Origin: CAYLYM01 sp964387645
GTDB lineage: Bacteria; Calditrichota; Calditrichia; RBG-13-44-9
Assembly: GCA_964387645.1 (NCBI GenBank)
Contig: CAYLYM010000026.1
Location: forward strand, 1 to 36,735
DNA length: 36,735 bases
Reading direction: 5' to 3'
Made by a program: the position numbers and the translations under genes. Below the pieces are notes generated by a model. The model worked only from the letters and a program-made list of their open reading frames with translations. It ran no database searches and was not told the DNA's origin. Below are positions 17,527 to 25,860 of this stretch, in pieces (positions within the stretch are counted from its first letter, which is position 1; the number at the start of each line of letters is the position of its first letter).

Positions 17527-18052
17527 GATAAATGGAATCAAATCATTTACTTCAATCGTAATTTCTCTAACTCCTATCAGCAAAGTTTAGACGCCTTTCT
17601 GTTAGATGCCTTGTTTGGAAACGTTTTCACGAAAACGGTTACCTTAAATACCGGTATTCATATTGAAAAGTTTGTTGTTGAAAATGAAAATATTTACCAT
17701 AACGGAGTGCAAACATATATTTCTCTCAGCTCACTTATTCTAAATTCAAATGTTTTTACAATTTCAATACCTCACTCATTCTCAAATTCTCTGACAGAAA
17801 AATGGCGGGAACGGCGAGAAGAGCTGAAATTCGATCTGGAGCATCAAAAAAATTCTCCTCAACACGCAATATAGATTACTTTATCAAAAAGCAGATATCT
17901 TTGACAGTTTAATCAGTGAACATTGATTTCAATTCATTCTGGGAAAAATTTTAAATGAAAAATGTTCTTTGATTTTGTTGATGGATTACTACTTGAATCA
18001 GTCGGACTTAAAAGAAGAAAAAAGATGGTATCTTGCCTTCAAACCTTTATAA
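17527..18052 (+). pseudogene. Decayed gene, possibly TolC-like outer-membrane efflux protein
   Basis: An open frame from 17527 (no start visible) to TAG at 17872 reads as protein, including FTISIPHSFSNSLTEKWRER and a charged helix. At the A7 run near 17846 the next frame takes over and continues the helix as ILLNTQYRLLYQKADIFDS. It is interrupted by one TGA, then gives ILGKILNEKCSLILLMDYYL and ends with WYLAFKPL and TAA at 18050-18052. Two frames joined at a homopolymer plus an internal stop indicate a broken gene. The pattern of beta segment, long helix and a terminal ...SLILLMDYYL... helix recalls TolC/OEP proteins, but this family guess is weak. The 5' end is missing, directly abutting the serpin. 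Confidence 0.5.
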
Positions 18053-18693
18053 AATAAGAATGGATTGTACCTTAAAATTTTTCACAAAGTCAACAGAAAA
18101 AAGGAGCTTATCTCAAAACCAGATACATAAAAAACAACATCTATTATCAAAATATTGCTATTAAAGGCTAGCAAACTATAGTGAAATTGAAAATTAATGA
18201 CTAATAGTTTGATTAGAAATATATAAATATGATTATTATTAGTGTACTTTAACCCACAAGTCTGGTGTGGAATTCCAGCTCGCAAAAGAAATAACTGTTT
18301 TCATTCAAAACGATTCTTTAACTGAAATTTGTAGTATCCAATTTAAACAAAGAAATATAGAAGAGATTGATTCATTTAACTCTGAAAAGAAACACAGGTT
18401 TAATCATATATATTTTAAATATATTTTAACCTCAACTTTTGTTTTGTCTTTTTTTTTATTTTTTTCTTCAGCATCCATCTAATCATAGTGATTTACTTTC
18501 TTTCAAATGCAGTCAGAACCATGAAGAAGAAGATTTGTACCGAAAGGTTCATACGACCGTACCAGTTGGTACATTTTATTTATATGGTCTCATACTGCTT
18601 AATATGTAAAACCTGAATAAACAATATATTAGCAAGATTACATTTTTTTGGTACATTATTTGTGTTACAAAAATCGAACAGAGGGAGAAATTA
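18053..18693. other. Intergenic region with possible further coding debris
   Basis: No intact gene. One frame from 18237 reads through 18267 (GVEFQLAKEITVFIQND...) to a hydrophobic stretch and stops at 18482. After a T9 run (18452-18460) another frame gives HPSNHSDLLSFKCSQN and stays open to about 18609. This could be a second broken gene. Near the downstream gene are a dyad GTACCAGTTGGTAC (18559-18572) and a direct repeat TTGGTACATT (18566-18575, 18648-18657), which may be regulatory for the gene at 18694. Nothing else is recognisable. Confidence 0.4.
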
Positions 18694-20187
18694 ATGATGA
18701 ACCGAGTTGTACAGAAAATTATCATTTTTAGTCTGATTCTAATTTTTACCCAATTGTCCTGGACACAGAACACACACAGACTAACCAGTTTAGAACGAGA
18801 TCTGACACGTTTGAAAGAGAAAATTCAAGAGGCTTACCATTTTGTGCAATTATTTCCAAATACTAAAATAAAAGAAATCATTCTATCCGCTGAACGCCAG
18901 CTTAATCAGGCAAAAAACGCCATTGCTGCCCAACAGTATTTGAAGGCGCGCTCGCACATTAATATTGGATTTTCGATTTTAGAAAAATTATATAGAGAAC
19001 TCCGAAACAATCCTTTTATCAAAGTAAAATTCAAAGAACGTCTAGACCAAATTATTCGGGAAGCTGAACAAATCGTTCTTAATTCACCTAATCCTGAAGC
19101 AAGAACGCTGCTTAATCGGGCACGCTATTTCAGACAAAAAGCCTTCAATATGGCAGGCATCGGACAATCCGAAGCTGCTTTAAAAAATTATTTCCTGGCA
19201 ATTTTTTTCGCAGAAAATTCTATAAAGAGCGTCCAGGGAAAACCTAACGCCTCCATTGACAATCTCGAACGGCATTTTGAAGACAGCAAGGCATTGATGA
19301 ATCAAATTAAAGAAATGTTGGGGCAAAAACAAGATGCCACGATTAACGATATCCTAAAACGGGCTAATGAAGAATTTCGTCAGGCCCGAAGATATTATGA
19401 AACCCGACAAAACCGTAAAGCTTATCAACAACTCCAAATTGTAAATAGACTATTATATAGAGTATTAGATCTATTAGAAAAAGATCCACACATCAAATCT
19501 GAAAGATTGTTGACTGAAATTGAACTGTTAGAACAAAGTGTGGCAGAATTTCGCAACAAAATCAAACAGGAAAAATCTGATGAACTAATGAAACTATACG
19601 AGCGTCTGTCCTTTTTAACCCGTTCTATTCGGCAAAAATATGAATCTGGGAAAATTGAATCGGCTCACAAGCAATTGAGTGTGGCTAATCGATTACTACT
19701 CCAACTCCAAAAGCGTTTAGATAACAAAACTAATCCGGTAGATGTTCAAATTAAAAATCAATTAGAAACAGCCCAATATATGCTCAGTACACTAGAAAAA
19801 GAAACACCAAATAATCCCTATTATGAACCTTTGTTGGAATTACTAAGAAAAAACTGGGAAAAAGCAAAACAAGCGTGGAAAAACAATCAGACGCATCTGT
19901 CTATACAACATCTAAAATTTTTCAACAACCTATCATTAAAACTGGATCAAATGAAAACCGCTTCAGAAATCAATATAAGGCAAAAGCAAAAAATATTAGA
20001 AAATTTTCAACGATTAGAAAAGTTATTGAACAATCCGCCAAATTCTTTAAAAGATAATGAGGTTTTTCAATCAAGATATGAAAATGCAAAAAGGCTTTAC
20101 CAGATTGCCAGAAGTGCCTGTCAGGAGGAAAATATGACAATTTGCTGGCAAATTACCAGAATGGCAATACAACTTTTAATCCAATAA
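18694..20187 (+). CDS. Exported helical-repeat protein of unknown function
   Basis: 497 residues with an N-terminal signal peptide (hydrophobic core IIIFSLILIFTQLSW, residues 9-23) and no other membrane segment, so periplasmic or surface-exposed. The mature protein is made of about six degenerate repeats of 70-80 residues (about 30-102, 112-180, 188-262, 268-342, 350-420, 427-497). Each has one helix, a short Asn/Pro-containing turn, and a helix pair of the form A...Y..g...A...l..a..LL. The spacing resembles TPR-like or coiled-coil scaffolds, but no named family is recognised. The start is ATG 18694 (a second ATG follows directly) after GAGGGAG (18681-18687). A lipoprotein gene follows 64 bases downstream, and the barrel protein beyond it carries a similar unit. 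Probably a scaffold or adaptor; inference only. Confidence 0.85.
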   Translation: MMNRVVQKIIIFSLILIFTQLSWTQNTHRLTSLERDLTRLKEKIQEAYHFVQLFPNTKIKEIILSAERQLNQAKNAIAAQQYLKARSHINIGFSILEKLYRELRNNPFIKVKFKERLDQIIREAEQIVLNSPNPEARTLLNRARYFRQKAFNMAGIGQSEAALKNYFLAIFFAENSIKSVQGKPNASIDNLERHFEDSKALMNQIKEMLGQKQDATINDILKRANEEFRQARRYYETRQNRKAYQQLQIVNRLLYRVLDLLEKDPHIKSERLLTEIELLEQSVAEFRNKIKQEKSDELMKLYERLSFLTRSIRQKYESGKIESAHKQLSVANRLLLQLQKRLDNKTNPVDVQIKNQLETAQYMLSTLEKETPNNPYYEPLLELLRKNWEKAKQAWKNNQTHLSIQHLKFFNNLSLKLDQMKTASEINIRQKQKILENFQRLEKLLNNPPNSLKDNEVFQSRYENAKRLYQIARSACQEENMTICWQITRMAIQLLIQ

Positions 20188-20251
20188 AAAAATTTCATCC
20201 CTGGGGCCCCCGGGAAAAAGTCGATGTAAACTAAAAAAGGAGGTATAAAAA

Positions 20252-21265
20252 ATGAAAAGGTTTTTGATTGGATTTACAGTAACGATCGTCACGCTCTTCT
20301 TGATCATAGGGTGTGAGAAAAATACTAGTTCGGCTCTATCGGATGAACAATTAGAAATATCCGGAATCGAAGATATGGTATTGGATGAAAATAACGAATA
20401 TTTAATAGATTGGGGTATAGATGACGGTGATGAAAATAATATGTTCGATGGATTTTCAACGTTTGCCTCAGCCTTCTCATTACCTAAAGTAATGACCCCT
20501 CTCAACAATGTCGTTCGCTTTGGTAGAAAAATCGACAAAAGATTCCCTCGAACCATTGTTGTCCGCCGAATTTCTCCTGACTCGATACTGGTAGCCGTGG
20601 AACGAGTTCTTTCAGGTAAGTTCGTCATTTTTGATAAAATTACAAACAGTAGCACTAATACAGACACAATTGGAATCACCCGAAAGCCATTACGACATAT
20701 TGTTAAAAGAAAGACAATATTTGTCAAACGCAACGTTACTGATGCCGAATTCCGTTTTCCGCGAAAGCGCTTCCGATTAGCTCAAGTGTCTCTCACTCTA
20801 GGTAAAAGCAAACCTGTCAATACTATTCGGTTAGAAAAAATCAGCATCAAAAGCGCAAGTGGATACGATACAACCTTTACCGATCCATTGAACACCATGT
20901 TGAATATTCCAGAAGATCTACCTACCTTTATTAAAGGCGAAAAAGTGACCATTACAGTTCTGGTGAGCAATTCTTCAACAAATCTGTTGCCTGATTCTAC
21001 TGGTGCAACAGAAACTTTGCTGCTCCACTTCGGTATCAATCGTCAGCACCACGCCAGAAAACGCTTCGAATTTAAAGGAGTGGATCCAGAGACAGGATTT
21101 AATATTTATGAGGGAACCTGGACTGTGCATGAACCAGCATATCATCTCTTTCATGCAGTAGTTGATGCTATCGACAACGGAACTATTTATGATACAGATA
21201 ACGAAACTTATCCTTATAATTCAACTACCTGGGGCTACCCATATCGTGTAGTACTTGCAAAATAA
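20252..21265 (+). CDS. Lipoprotein of unknown function
   Basis: 337 residues with a classical lipoprotein signal: MKRFLIGFTVTIVTLFLIIG then Cys21 (lipobox LIIGC). Mature part: an acidic stretch at about 30-65 (LDENNEYLIDWGIDDGDENN), a basic arginine-rich region at about 88-185 (FGRKIDKRFP, RFPRKRFRL), then a beta-rich C-terminal region with Asn/Thr-rich loops ending WGYPYRVVLAK. No family is recognised. The near-perfect ribosome site AAAGGAGGT precedes the ATG, suggesting strong translation. It follows the helical-repeat gene with a 64-base gap that includes a GC-rich near-palindrome, and is followed by a strong hairpin. The two genes therefore look like a transcription unit acting in the envelope. 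Confidence 0.85.
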   Translation: MKRFLIGFTVTIVTLFLIIGCEKNTSSALSDEQLEISGIEDMVLDENNEYLIDWGIDDGDENNMFDGFSTFASAFSLPKVMTPLNNVVRFGRKIDKRFPRTIVVRRISPDSILVAVERVLSGKFVIFDKITNSSTNTDTIGITRKPLRHIVKRKTIFVKRNVTDAEFRFPRKRFRLAQVSLTLGKSKPVNTIRLEKISIKSASGYDTTFTDPLNTMLNIPEDLPTFIKGEKVTITVLVSNSSTNLLPDSTGATETLLLHFGINRQHHARKRFEFKGVDPETGFNIYEGTWTVHEPAYHLFHAVVDAIDNGTIYDTDNETYPYNSTTWGYPYRVVLAK

Positions 21266-21293
21266 AAAGCGCAATTCGGCATAGCACACCTCA

Positions 21294-21323
21294 ACAATGC
21301 CCGGGTTTTTACCCGGGCATTGT
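21294..21323 (+). terminator. Strong hairpin after the lipoprotein gene
   Basis: A perfect 13-bp stem (21294-21306 with 21311-21323, ACAATGCCCGGGT and its complement) with loop TTTT, 29 bases past the stop. It is the most GC-rich hairpin in the area. No T-run follows on the plus strand (AATTAAAAAAAG), so it is not a textbook intrinsic terminator, but position and strength favour termination or 3'-end protection. Confidence 0.6.
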
Positions 21324-21579
21324 AATTAAAAAAAGTAATGAATAGAAAATATTTAGCCGATTATTCTAAAGACTCGATGATTGGTAAAAAAGATACGTTA
21401 TAACTACTGAAATAACGGATGCTTTCAAAATTAAAAAAAATAAACGTACTCTGGCTTGAAATAGAAGTAAAGAGTTGAAAACACATACTATACAATGCAG
21501 ACAATTTTTATTTAGAAAATTTTCTCTAAATAAAAAGGTTCTTTTTAAAATAAATAAAATTTTATTGGCTGTCTATCTG

Positions 21580-23184
21580 ATGAAGTTAACTGATAAACAT
21601 AAACTCGAGTTAAATTCTGGTCTTTTATCTATTCTCATATTTTGGTTCATATTATTGATGAATCTATTTCTTTTTGCACAAAACAATTCCAATTTACTAG
21701 TGACCAAAGATATCCGTGAGATCTATGAATCCCGATTATTACAGCTTGAATTCTTACTCAATAATCAAGGTGTGTCCGATAGTTTAGTTATATATTTGAA
21801 AGAAGAGGCACAATACTTTGCGCAGAAAAAAGAATGGGAATTAGCCACGTCCCTTATTAATCAAGCGCTTGATCTTTTTGTTTCAAACACCAAAACAGAA
21901 AGTTTACTTCCGATTGATCCCCCACCACTAGAACCAAATGTATTGCCTAATTCCTTAACAATTGATAATGGGTGGAAATGGTCTATGGAATTTGGATCGG
22001 ACTATTCCCGTCAGGAATATGAAATGAATTTTATAGAATCGGATAGTGTTGTTTTAGAAGAACTTCATAATCCTTTTTTAGCCATTCGTCTTTCCAAAAC
22101 TGGGCAGCTAAGAAAGGAAAATTTTCAGTTTTATCAGTTTCTCCGAGGAGACCAGGATCAATTCCAAACCAGTACGTCTTTCTCTCTGGAATCGAACCAG
22201 GCATCAAATTATTGGCGTGTAGAAGGAATAAGCAATTTGTTCTGGCAACACCAGAAGAATCTGGGGAATTTTTGGGAGAACCAGATTTCCGGTGTATTTA
22301 ATCAAGCAGTGAGGCGAAACCACAGATTCTATCTTTATTCGCAAATACGTCATAAGCTCAATTTTACCTCAGATTCTTCTTACGGGAATATTTTTGCCGC
22401 TGACCTCACTGCCGCATTTCGATTCTATACCCGATTGTTGACTTGGACGGAATTTTCCATAAGTCCATCCTATTATAATGAAAATCAAGTACTTGGTCTT
22501 TGTTATTCTCAAATTAAAAGTCGGATTGAATGGAACAATCGATTAGATTATAACAATTTTTTCCAACTCCAATTCAATCACTATTACCGATCCTTTCGCA
22601 GCCGACAACCCGATGAAGACTACATCAATTTTTATCAGCAGGTTCAACCAACTCTTGAATTTGAATTTCCTATTTATCGACCTTTTGGTGTAAAGGCAAA
22701 ATTGGATGGATACTCACGGTGGTATGGGAATCCAGACGTTTCCCATTCGGACTTCTACTTTTTTTCCTTAAGCACTCAAATAAAAATTTATCTATCAGAT
22801 TTTACCAGTTTGGGAATCGGTTATGTTTATGAACTGGAAAATCATCGAACTAAGATAGAAAGCGAAAAAATACTGGTCGAGCAGGAAAATTTTAAAGCTA
22901 AAGGTATTGTCATCTCGGCTGATATTTTAAACACAGACGGTTTAATACTGACTCTCTCCTATCAATTCACCTTACGAGATTATCCCAATGCCGTCATAGG
23001 TGATTTTTTCAATATTTACAGCAATCGCCGTATTCACAGTCTTTACGGAATTGGTTACATCCCACTCTCCGCTCACTGGCAATTCCAATTTTTTGCCAAT
23101 TACGACAATGATCGTGATAGAGATCGTGAAGCAAATGATAATTTTAGCACCATTTTTAACCTGGGATTGGTCTATAAATTTTAA
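21580..23184 (+). CDS. Putative outer-membrane beta-barrel protein with N-terminal helical unit
   Basis: From ATG 21580 the protein has 534 residues: a signal peptide with core LLSILIFWFILLMNLFLFA and likely cleavage near AQN, one helical unit (about 44-100), a short proline linker (LPIDPPPLEPNVLP), then alternating aromatic/polar strands to the C terminus. It ends NLGLVYKF, a terminal Phe typical of barrels inserted by the BAM machinery. The helical unit (YLKEEAQYFAQKKEWELATS...) resembles one repeat of the exported protein at 18694-20187, suggesting the two contact each other. The frame extends upstream to a TTG at 21475. Neither start has a good ribosome site, so the start is uncertain. 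No named family is recognised. It is separated from the lipoprotein gene by the strong hairpin. Confidence 0.78.
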   Translation: MKLTDKHKLELNSGLLSILIFWFILLMNLFLFAQNNSNLLVTKDIREIYESRLLQLEFLLNNQGVSDSLVIYLKEEAQYFAQKKEWELATSLINQALDLFVSNTKTESLLPIDPPPLEPNVLPNSLTIDNGWKWSMEFGSDYSRQEYEMNFIESDSVVLEELHNPFLAIRLSKTGQLRKENFQFYQFLRGDQDQFQTSTSFSLESNQASNYWRVEGISNLFWQHQKNLGNFWENQISGVFNQAVRRNHRFYLYSQIRHKLNFTSDSSYGNIFAADLTAAFRFYTRLLTWTEFSISPSYYNENQVLGLCYSQIKSRIEWNNRLDYNNFFQLQFNHYYRSFRSRQPDEDYINFYQQVQPTLEFEFPIYRPFGVKAKLDGYSRWYGNPDVSHSDFYFFSLSTQIKIYLSDFTSLGIGYVYELENHRTKIESEKILVEQENFKAKGIVISADILNTDGLILTLSYQFTLRDYPNAVIGDFFNIYSNRRIHSLYGIGYIPLSAHWQFQFFANYDNDRDRDREANDNFSTIFNLGLVYKF

Positions 23185-23246
23185 ATTTCAGTTTAAAATA
23201 TGCTTTACTTATTTTAATATTTCACTCTACCATCAGTGAATGCATA

Positions 23247-23346
23247 NNNNNNNNNNNNNNNNNNNNNNNNNNNNNNNNNNNNNNNNNNNNNNNNNNNNNN
23301 NNNNNNNNNNNNNNNNNNNNNNNNNNNNNNNNNNNNNNNNNNNNNN
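23247..23346. other. Assembly gap (100 N)
   Basis: Exactly 100 unknown bases, the conventional placeholder for a scaffold join of unknown size. The true distance between the barrel gene and plsX, and any gene in between, is not known from this sequence. Confidence 0.97.
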
Positions 23347-23452
23347 CTTATTCGAAAACCAGATCTTTTTACTAACAGAGATAATTAGGCAAATTTGTAT
23401 TTTTCAAATCCTTTATTTATATTCATAAAATTTTTAAAAAGGAGAAAATGAC

Positions 23453-24511
23453 ATGAAGCGAAATCGCGTAATTTTGGATGCTATGGGCGGAGATTATGCA
23501 CCTGCTGAAACTGTAAAAGGAGCCATTTTAGCTTGTAAAGAAAGTCGGGCTTTACAAGTTATTTTAGTTGGTAATCCAGATAAAATCAAGAATGAGATGA
23601 AGCATTTAGATATAAAGGGTTTAAGCTTTGAGATAGTTCCAGCATCAGAAGTTATCAAAATGGAAGATTTGCCCAGAGAAGCGGTGGAAGAGAAACCAGA
23701 TGCTTCTATCCACGTGGCCTGCCGACTCCTGTCGGAAGGTGAAGGCCTTGCTCTGGTCAGCGCGGGCAACACTGGCGCCACTGTACTATCCTGTGCTAAA
23801 CATCTGAAACGGATCGAAGGGGTAGAACGTGGAGCTCTGGCGGCTATTCTTCCTGCTGCTAAAACCAAGCCTTCTGATCCGGGTAGAACAATAATGTTGG
23901 ATGTGGGGGCAACATTACATTGTACCTCATCTCAACTGTTTCAATTTGCCATCATGGGTATTCATTATGCCCATGAAGTGCTCGAAATTGAAAAACCCCG
24001 GCTGGCTCTACTGAATATCGGTGAGGAAGAAACCAAAGGACACGACGTATTGGTGGAAACTTATTCTCTTCTGAGAAAAATAAAAGAAGCCGATTTCATC
24101 GGAAATGTGGAAGGTAAGGATATACTCCGAGGTATTGCCGATGTGATCATTTGTGAAGGTATGATTGGCAACATTGTCCTGAAAGCTCTGGAAGGTGTAG
24201 TAGAGATAGGTATTGAAACAGGAAAACTTCTTTGGAGAAAAAGTATGCTCGGAAAGGTGGGATTAACCCTGCTGGCTCCTAAACTCAAAAAAATAAAAAA
24301 AAGATTGGATTATTCAGAATACGGCGGTGCACCTATCCTGGGATTTGAAAAATTAGTTATCAAAACACATGGCCGTTCTAAAGCTAAAGCTATCAAAAAT
24401 GCTATCTTAAATGCGGAAGTATCGCTCAAACATGATCTGGTAGAGAAAATCAAAACAGATGTGCAAAAATATAATAAAGAATTCTTACAATATATCCAGA
24501 CACGCTGGTAA
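23453..24511 (+). CDS. plsX: Phosphate acyltransferase PlsX
   Basis: Converts acyl-ACP to acyl-phosphate for phosphatidic acid synthesis; peripheral to the inner membrane. The 352 residues are close to the family's 330-350. Motifs: ILDAMGGDYAP at the N terminus, SAGNTGA, GRTIMLDVGA, LLNIGEEETKG, GNVEGKDI, CEGMIGNIVLKALEG, EYGGAPILG and VIKTHGRS, in canonical order. The start is ATG 23453, eight bases after AAGGAG; an ATG at 23448 is followed at once by a stop. Usually plsX follows rpmF (ribosomal protein L32) and precedes fabH. Here upstream is a sequence gap, and downstream the next gene is unrelated and convergent, so fabH has been separated. Confidence 0.97.
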   Translation: MKRNRVILDAMGGDYAPAETVKGAILACKESRALQVILVGNPDKIKNEMKHLDIKGLSFEIVPASEVIKMEDLPREAVEEKPDASIHVACRLLSEGEGLALVSAGNTGATVLSCAKHLKRIEGVERGALAAILPAAKTKPSDPGRTIMLDVGATLHCTSSQLFQFAIMGIHYAHEVLEIEKPRLALLNIGEEETKGHDVLVETYSLLRKIKEADFIGNVEGKDILRGIADVIICEGMIGNIVLKALEGVVEIGIETGKLLWRKSMLGKVGLTLLAPKLKKIKKRLDYSEYGGAPILGFEKLVIKTHGRSKAKAIKNAILNAEVSLKHDLVEKIKTDVQKYNKEFLQYIQTRW

Positions 24512-24842
24512 AAATTGATAACAGTACAACCACCGTCAATCAGCCATTTATACCTACAGACATTAACACATCTCGATATCTGGCATCCCCCCAAAAGAAC
24601 TTCAATTCATTCAAATTATTAGTAAATAATAGGGCTAAATGTCCAAATTTTCAAAATTAATCAAGCCTCCGGATTGCAAACAAAAGGTAACACTTAAATT
24701 TTAATTAAAATTGGACAATCACAGGACTATTTTAGCAAATGCCTGAATGAGTACAATATCAGAGATTTTCTTCTACTCAAATAAAGAAATCTCAATAATT
24801 AATAATTAGATAGTTTCTATATCTTAAAAATAAATTCTCTAT
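24512..24842. other. Convergent intergenic region after plsX
   Basis: 331 bases between two genes pointing at each other, with no coding resemblance. It holds an imperfect inverted repeat (24641-24651, GTCCAAATTTT, with 24707-24716, AAAATTGGAC, one bulged base, about 55 bases apart) and a perfect 16-base AT palindrome (24697-24712, AATTTTAATTAAAATT). Either may act as a weak bidirectional terminator. Confidence 0.5.
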
Positions 24843-25802
24843 TTATGCTAACATTTCTTCAATACTCATCATTTCTGGAACATTGGAATCTATAGAAATA
24901 TTTTGACTTCTAACCGCTAATAGATTTTTATTTTCGAAAATAAAATCTGTTTTACCCAATAATATTCCACCAAAGCCAACTTGTAATATCCGAGTTATGT
25001 GACCATCTTCTGAAACAATTTCTTCCGGTTTTTCCATAAATGTATGGCTATGACCTCCCACAATCCAATCAATGCCACGAACCTTTTCTGCTAATTTTAA
25101 ATCATCAGGACGTTTTTCTTTGTACTTATACCCAAGATGCGAAAGAACAATTATCAAGTTACATCCCAGGTCTTTTCTTAAATAATTAACAACAGCTTGT
25201 AATGGTTTGTAAGGTTCTTTGTAACTTATACCAATATGATTTTGGGGAGCAACCATATCGGTAAAATCAATTCCAACTCCTGTGATTCCCACCTTAACCG
25301 GTCCGACTTGTTTTATCACAAATGTCCGAATTCGTGATTCCAGTGGAGTATTTCCAAAATCAAAATTACAATTGACAATATCAAAATTAGCATAAGAAAG
25401 AGCCCTGGTCAAAGATTCCACCCCATTATCAAATTCGTGGTTACCTAAGGTACTCACATCATATCCACATTTACTCATGGTTAAATATTCAACCTTGCCT
25501 TTGAACAAATTATAGTAAGGTGTTCCCTGCAACACATCTCCAGCATCCACCAACAAAGTATGGGGATTTTCACTCCGAATTTTCTTCACCAAAGTAGCCC
25601 TGCGAGCAATTCCTCCCATTCCTCGATACCGGCCACTGCCCACTGGAAATGGGTCAATGCGAGAATGAGTATCATTCGTTTGTAAAAGAGTTAGATTAAA
25701 AAGATTTTCCTTAGCCTTCAGATTTTTTATCCAGATATGTGGAAGTTGGAGCCCCGCACCGAACAATAACCCTTTTTTTATAAAGTCTCTTCTATTCATC
25801 AT
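24843..25802 (-). CDS. Tat-exported metallophosphatase (5'-nucleotidase catalytic domain)
   Basis: The catalytic half of a UshA/5'-nucleotidase-type enzyme that removes phosphate from nucleotides or related esters using two metal ions, outside the cytoplasm. The N terminus MMNRRDFIKKGLLFGAG has a twin-arginine motif (RRDFIKK), so it is exported folded. The metal-binding motifs are complete: QTNDTHSR, VDAGDVLQG, TLGNHEFD, LSHLGY and GGHSHT. At 319 residues it holds only the calcineurin-like domain; the substrate-binding C-terminal domain is encoded separately just upstream. The start is ATG 25802 (a second ATG follows) after AAGGA. It lies 58 bases after the partner gene on the same strand, almost certainly one operon. 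Confidence 0.93.
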   Translation of the reverse strand: MMNRRDFIKKGLLFGAGLQLPHIWIKNLKAKENLFNLTLLQTNDTHSRIDPFPVGSGRYRGMGGIARRATLVKKIRSENPHTLLVDAGDVLQGTPYYNLFKGKVEYLTMSKCGYDVSTLGNHEFDNGVESLTRALSYANFDIVNCNFDFGNTPLESRIRTFVIKQVGPVKVGITGVGIDFTDMVAPQNHIGISYKEPYKPLQAVVNYLRKDLGCNLIIVLSHLGYKYKEKRPDDLKLAEKVRGIDWIVGGHSHTFMEKPEEIVSEDGHITRILQVGFGGILLGKTDFIFENKNLLAVRSQNISIDSNVPEMMSIEEMLA

Positions 25803-25860
25803 ATTTTTCCTTCGCTAATAGTAAAGACAAACTCTCCTATATTCCTCAAAAACTGATTAA

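Noticed and set aside
18401..18440. AT-rich imperfect inverted repeat (TATATTTTAAATATATTTTA)
   Set aside because: Low-complexity A/T sequence lying in a possible broken reading frame; structure of this kind is expected by chance here.
20176..20733. 185-codon minus-strand open frame
   Set aside because: It is antisense to the lipoprotein gene, which has a lipobox and a perfect ribosome site on the plus strand; the antisense translation shows no motif.
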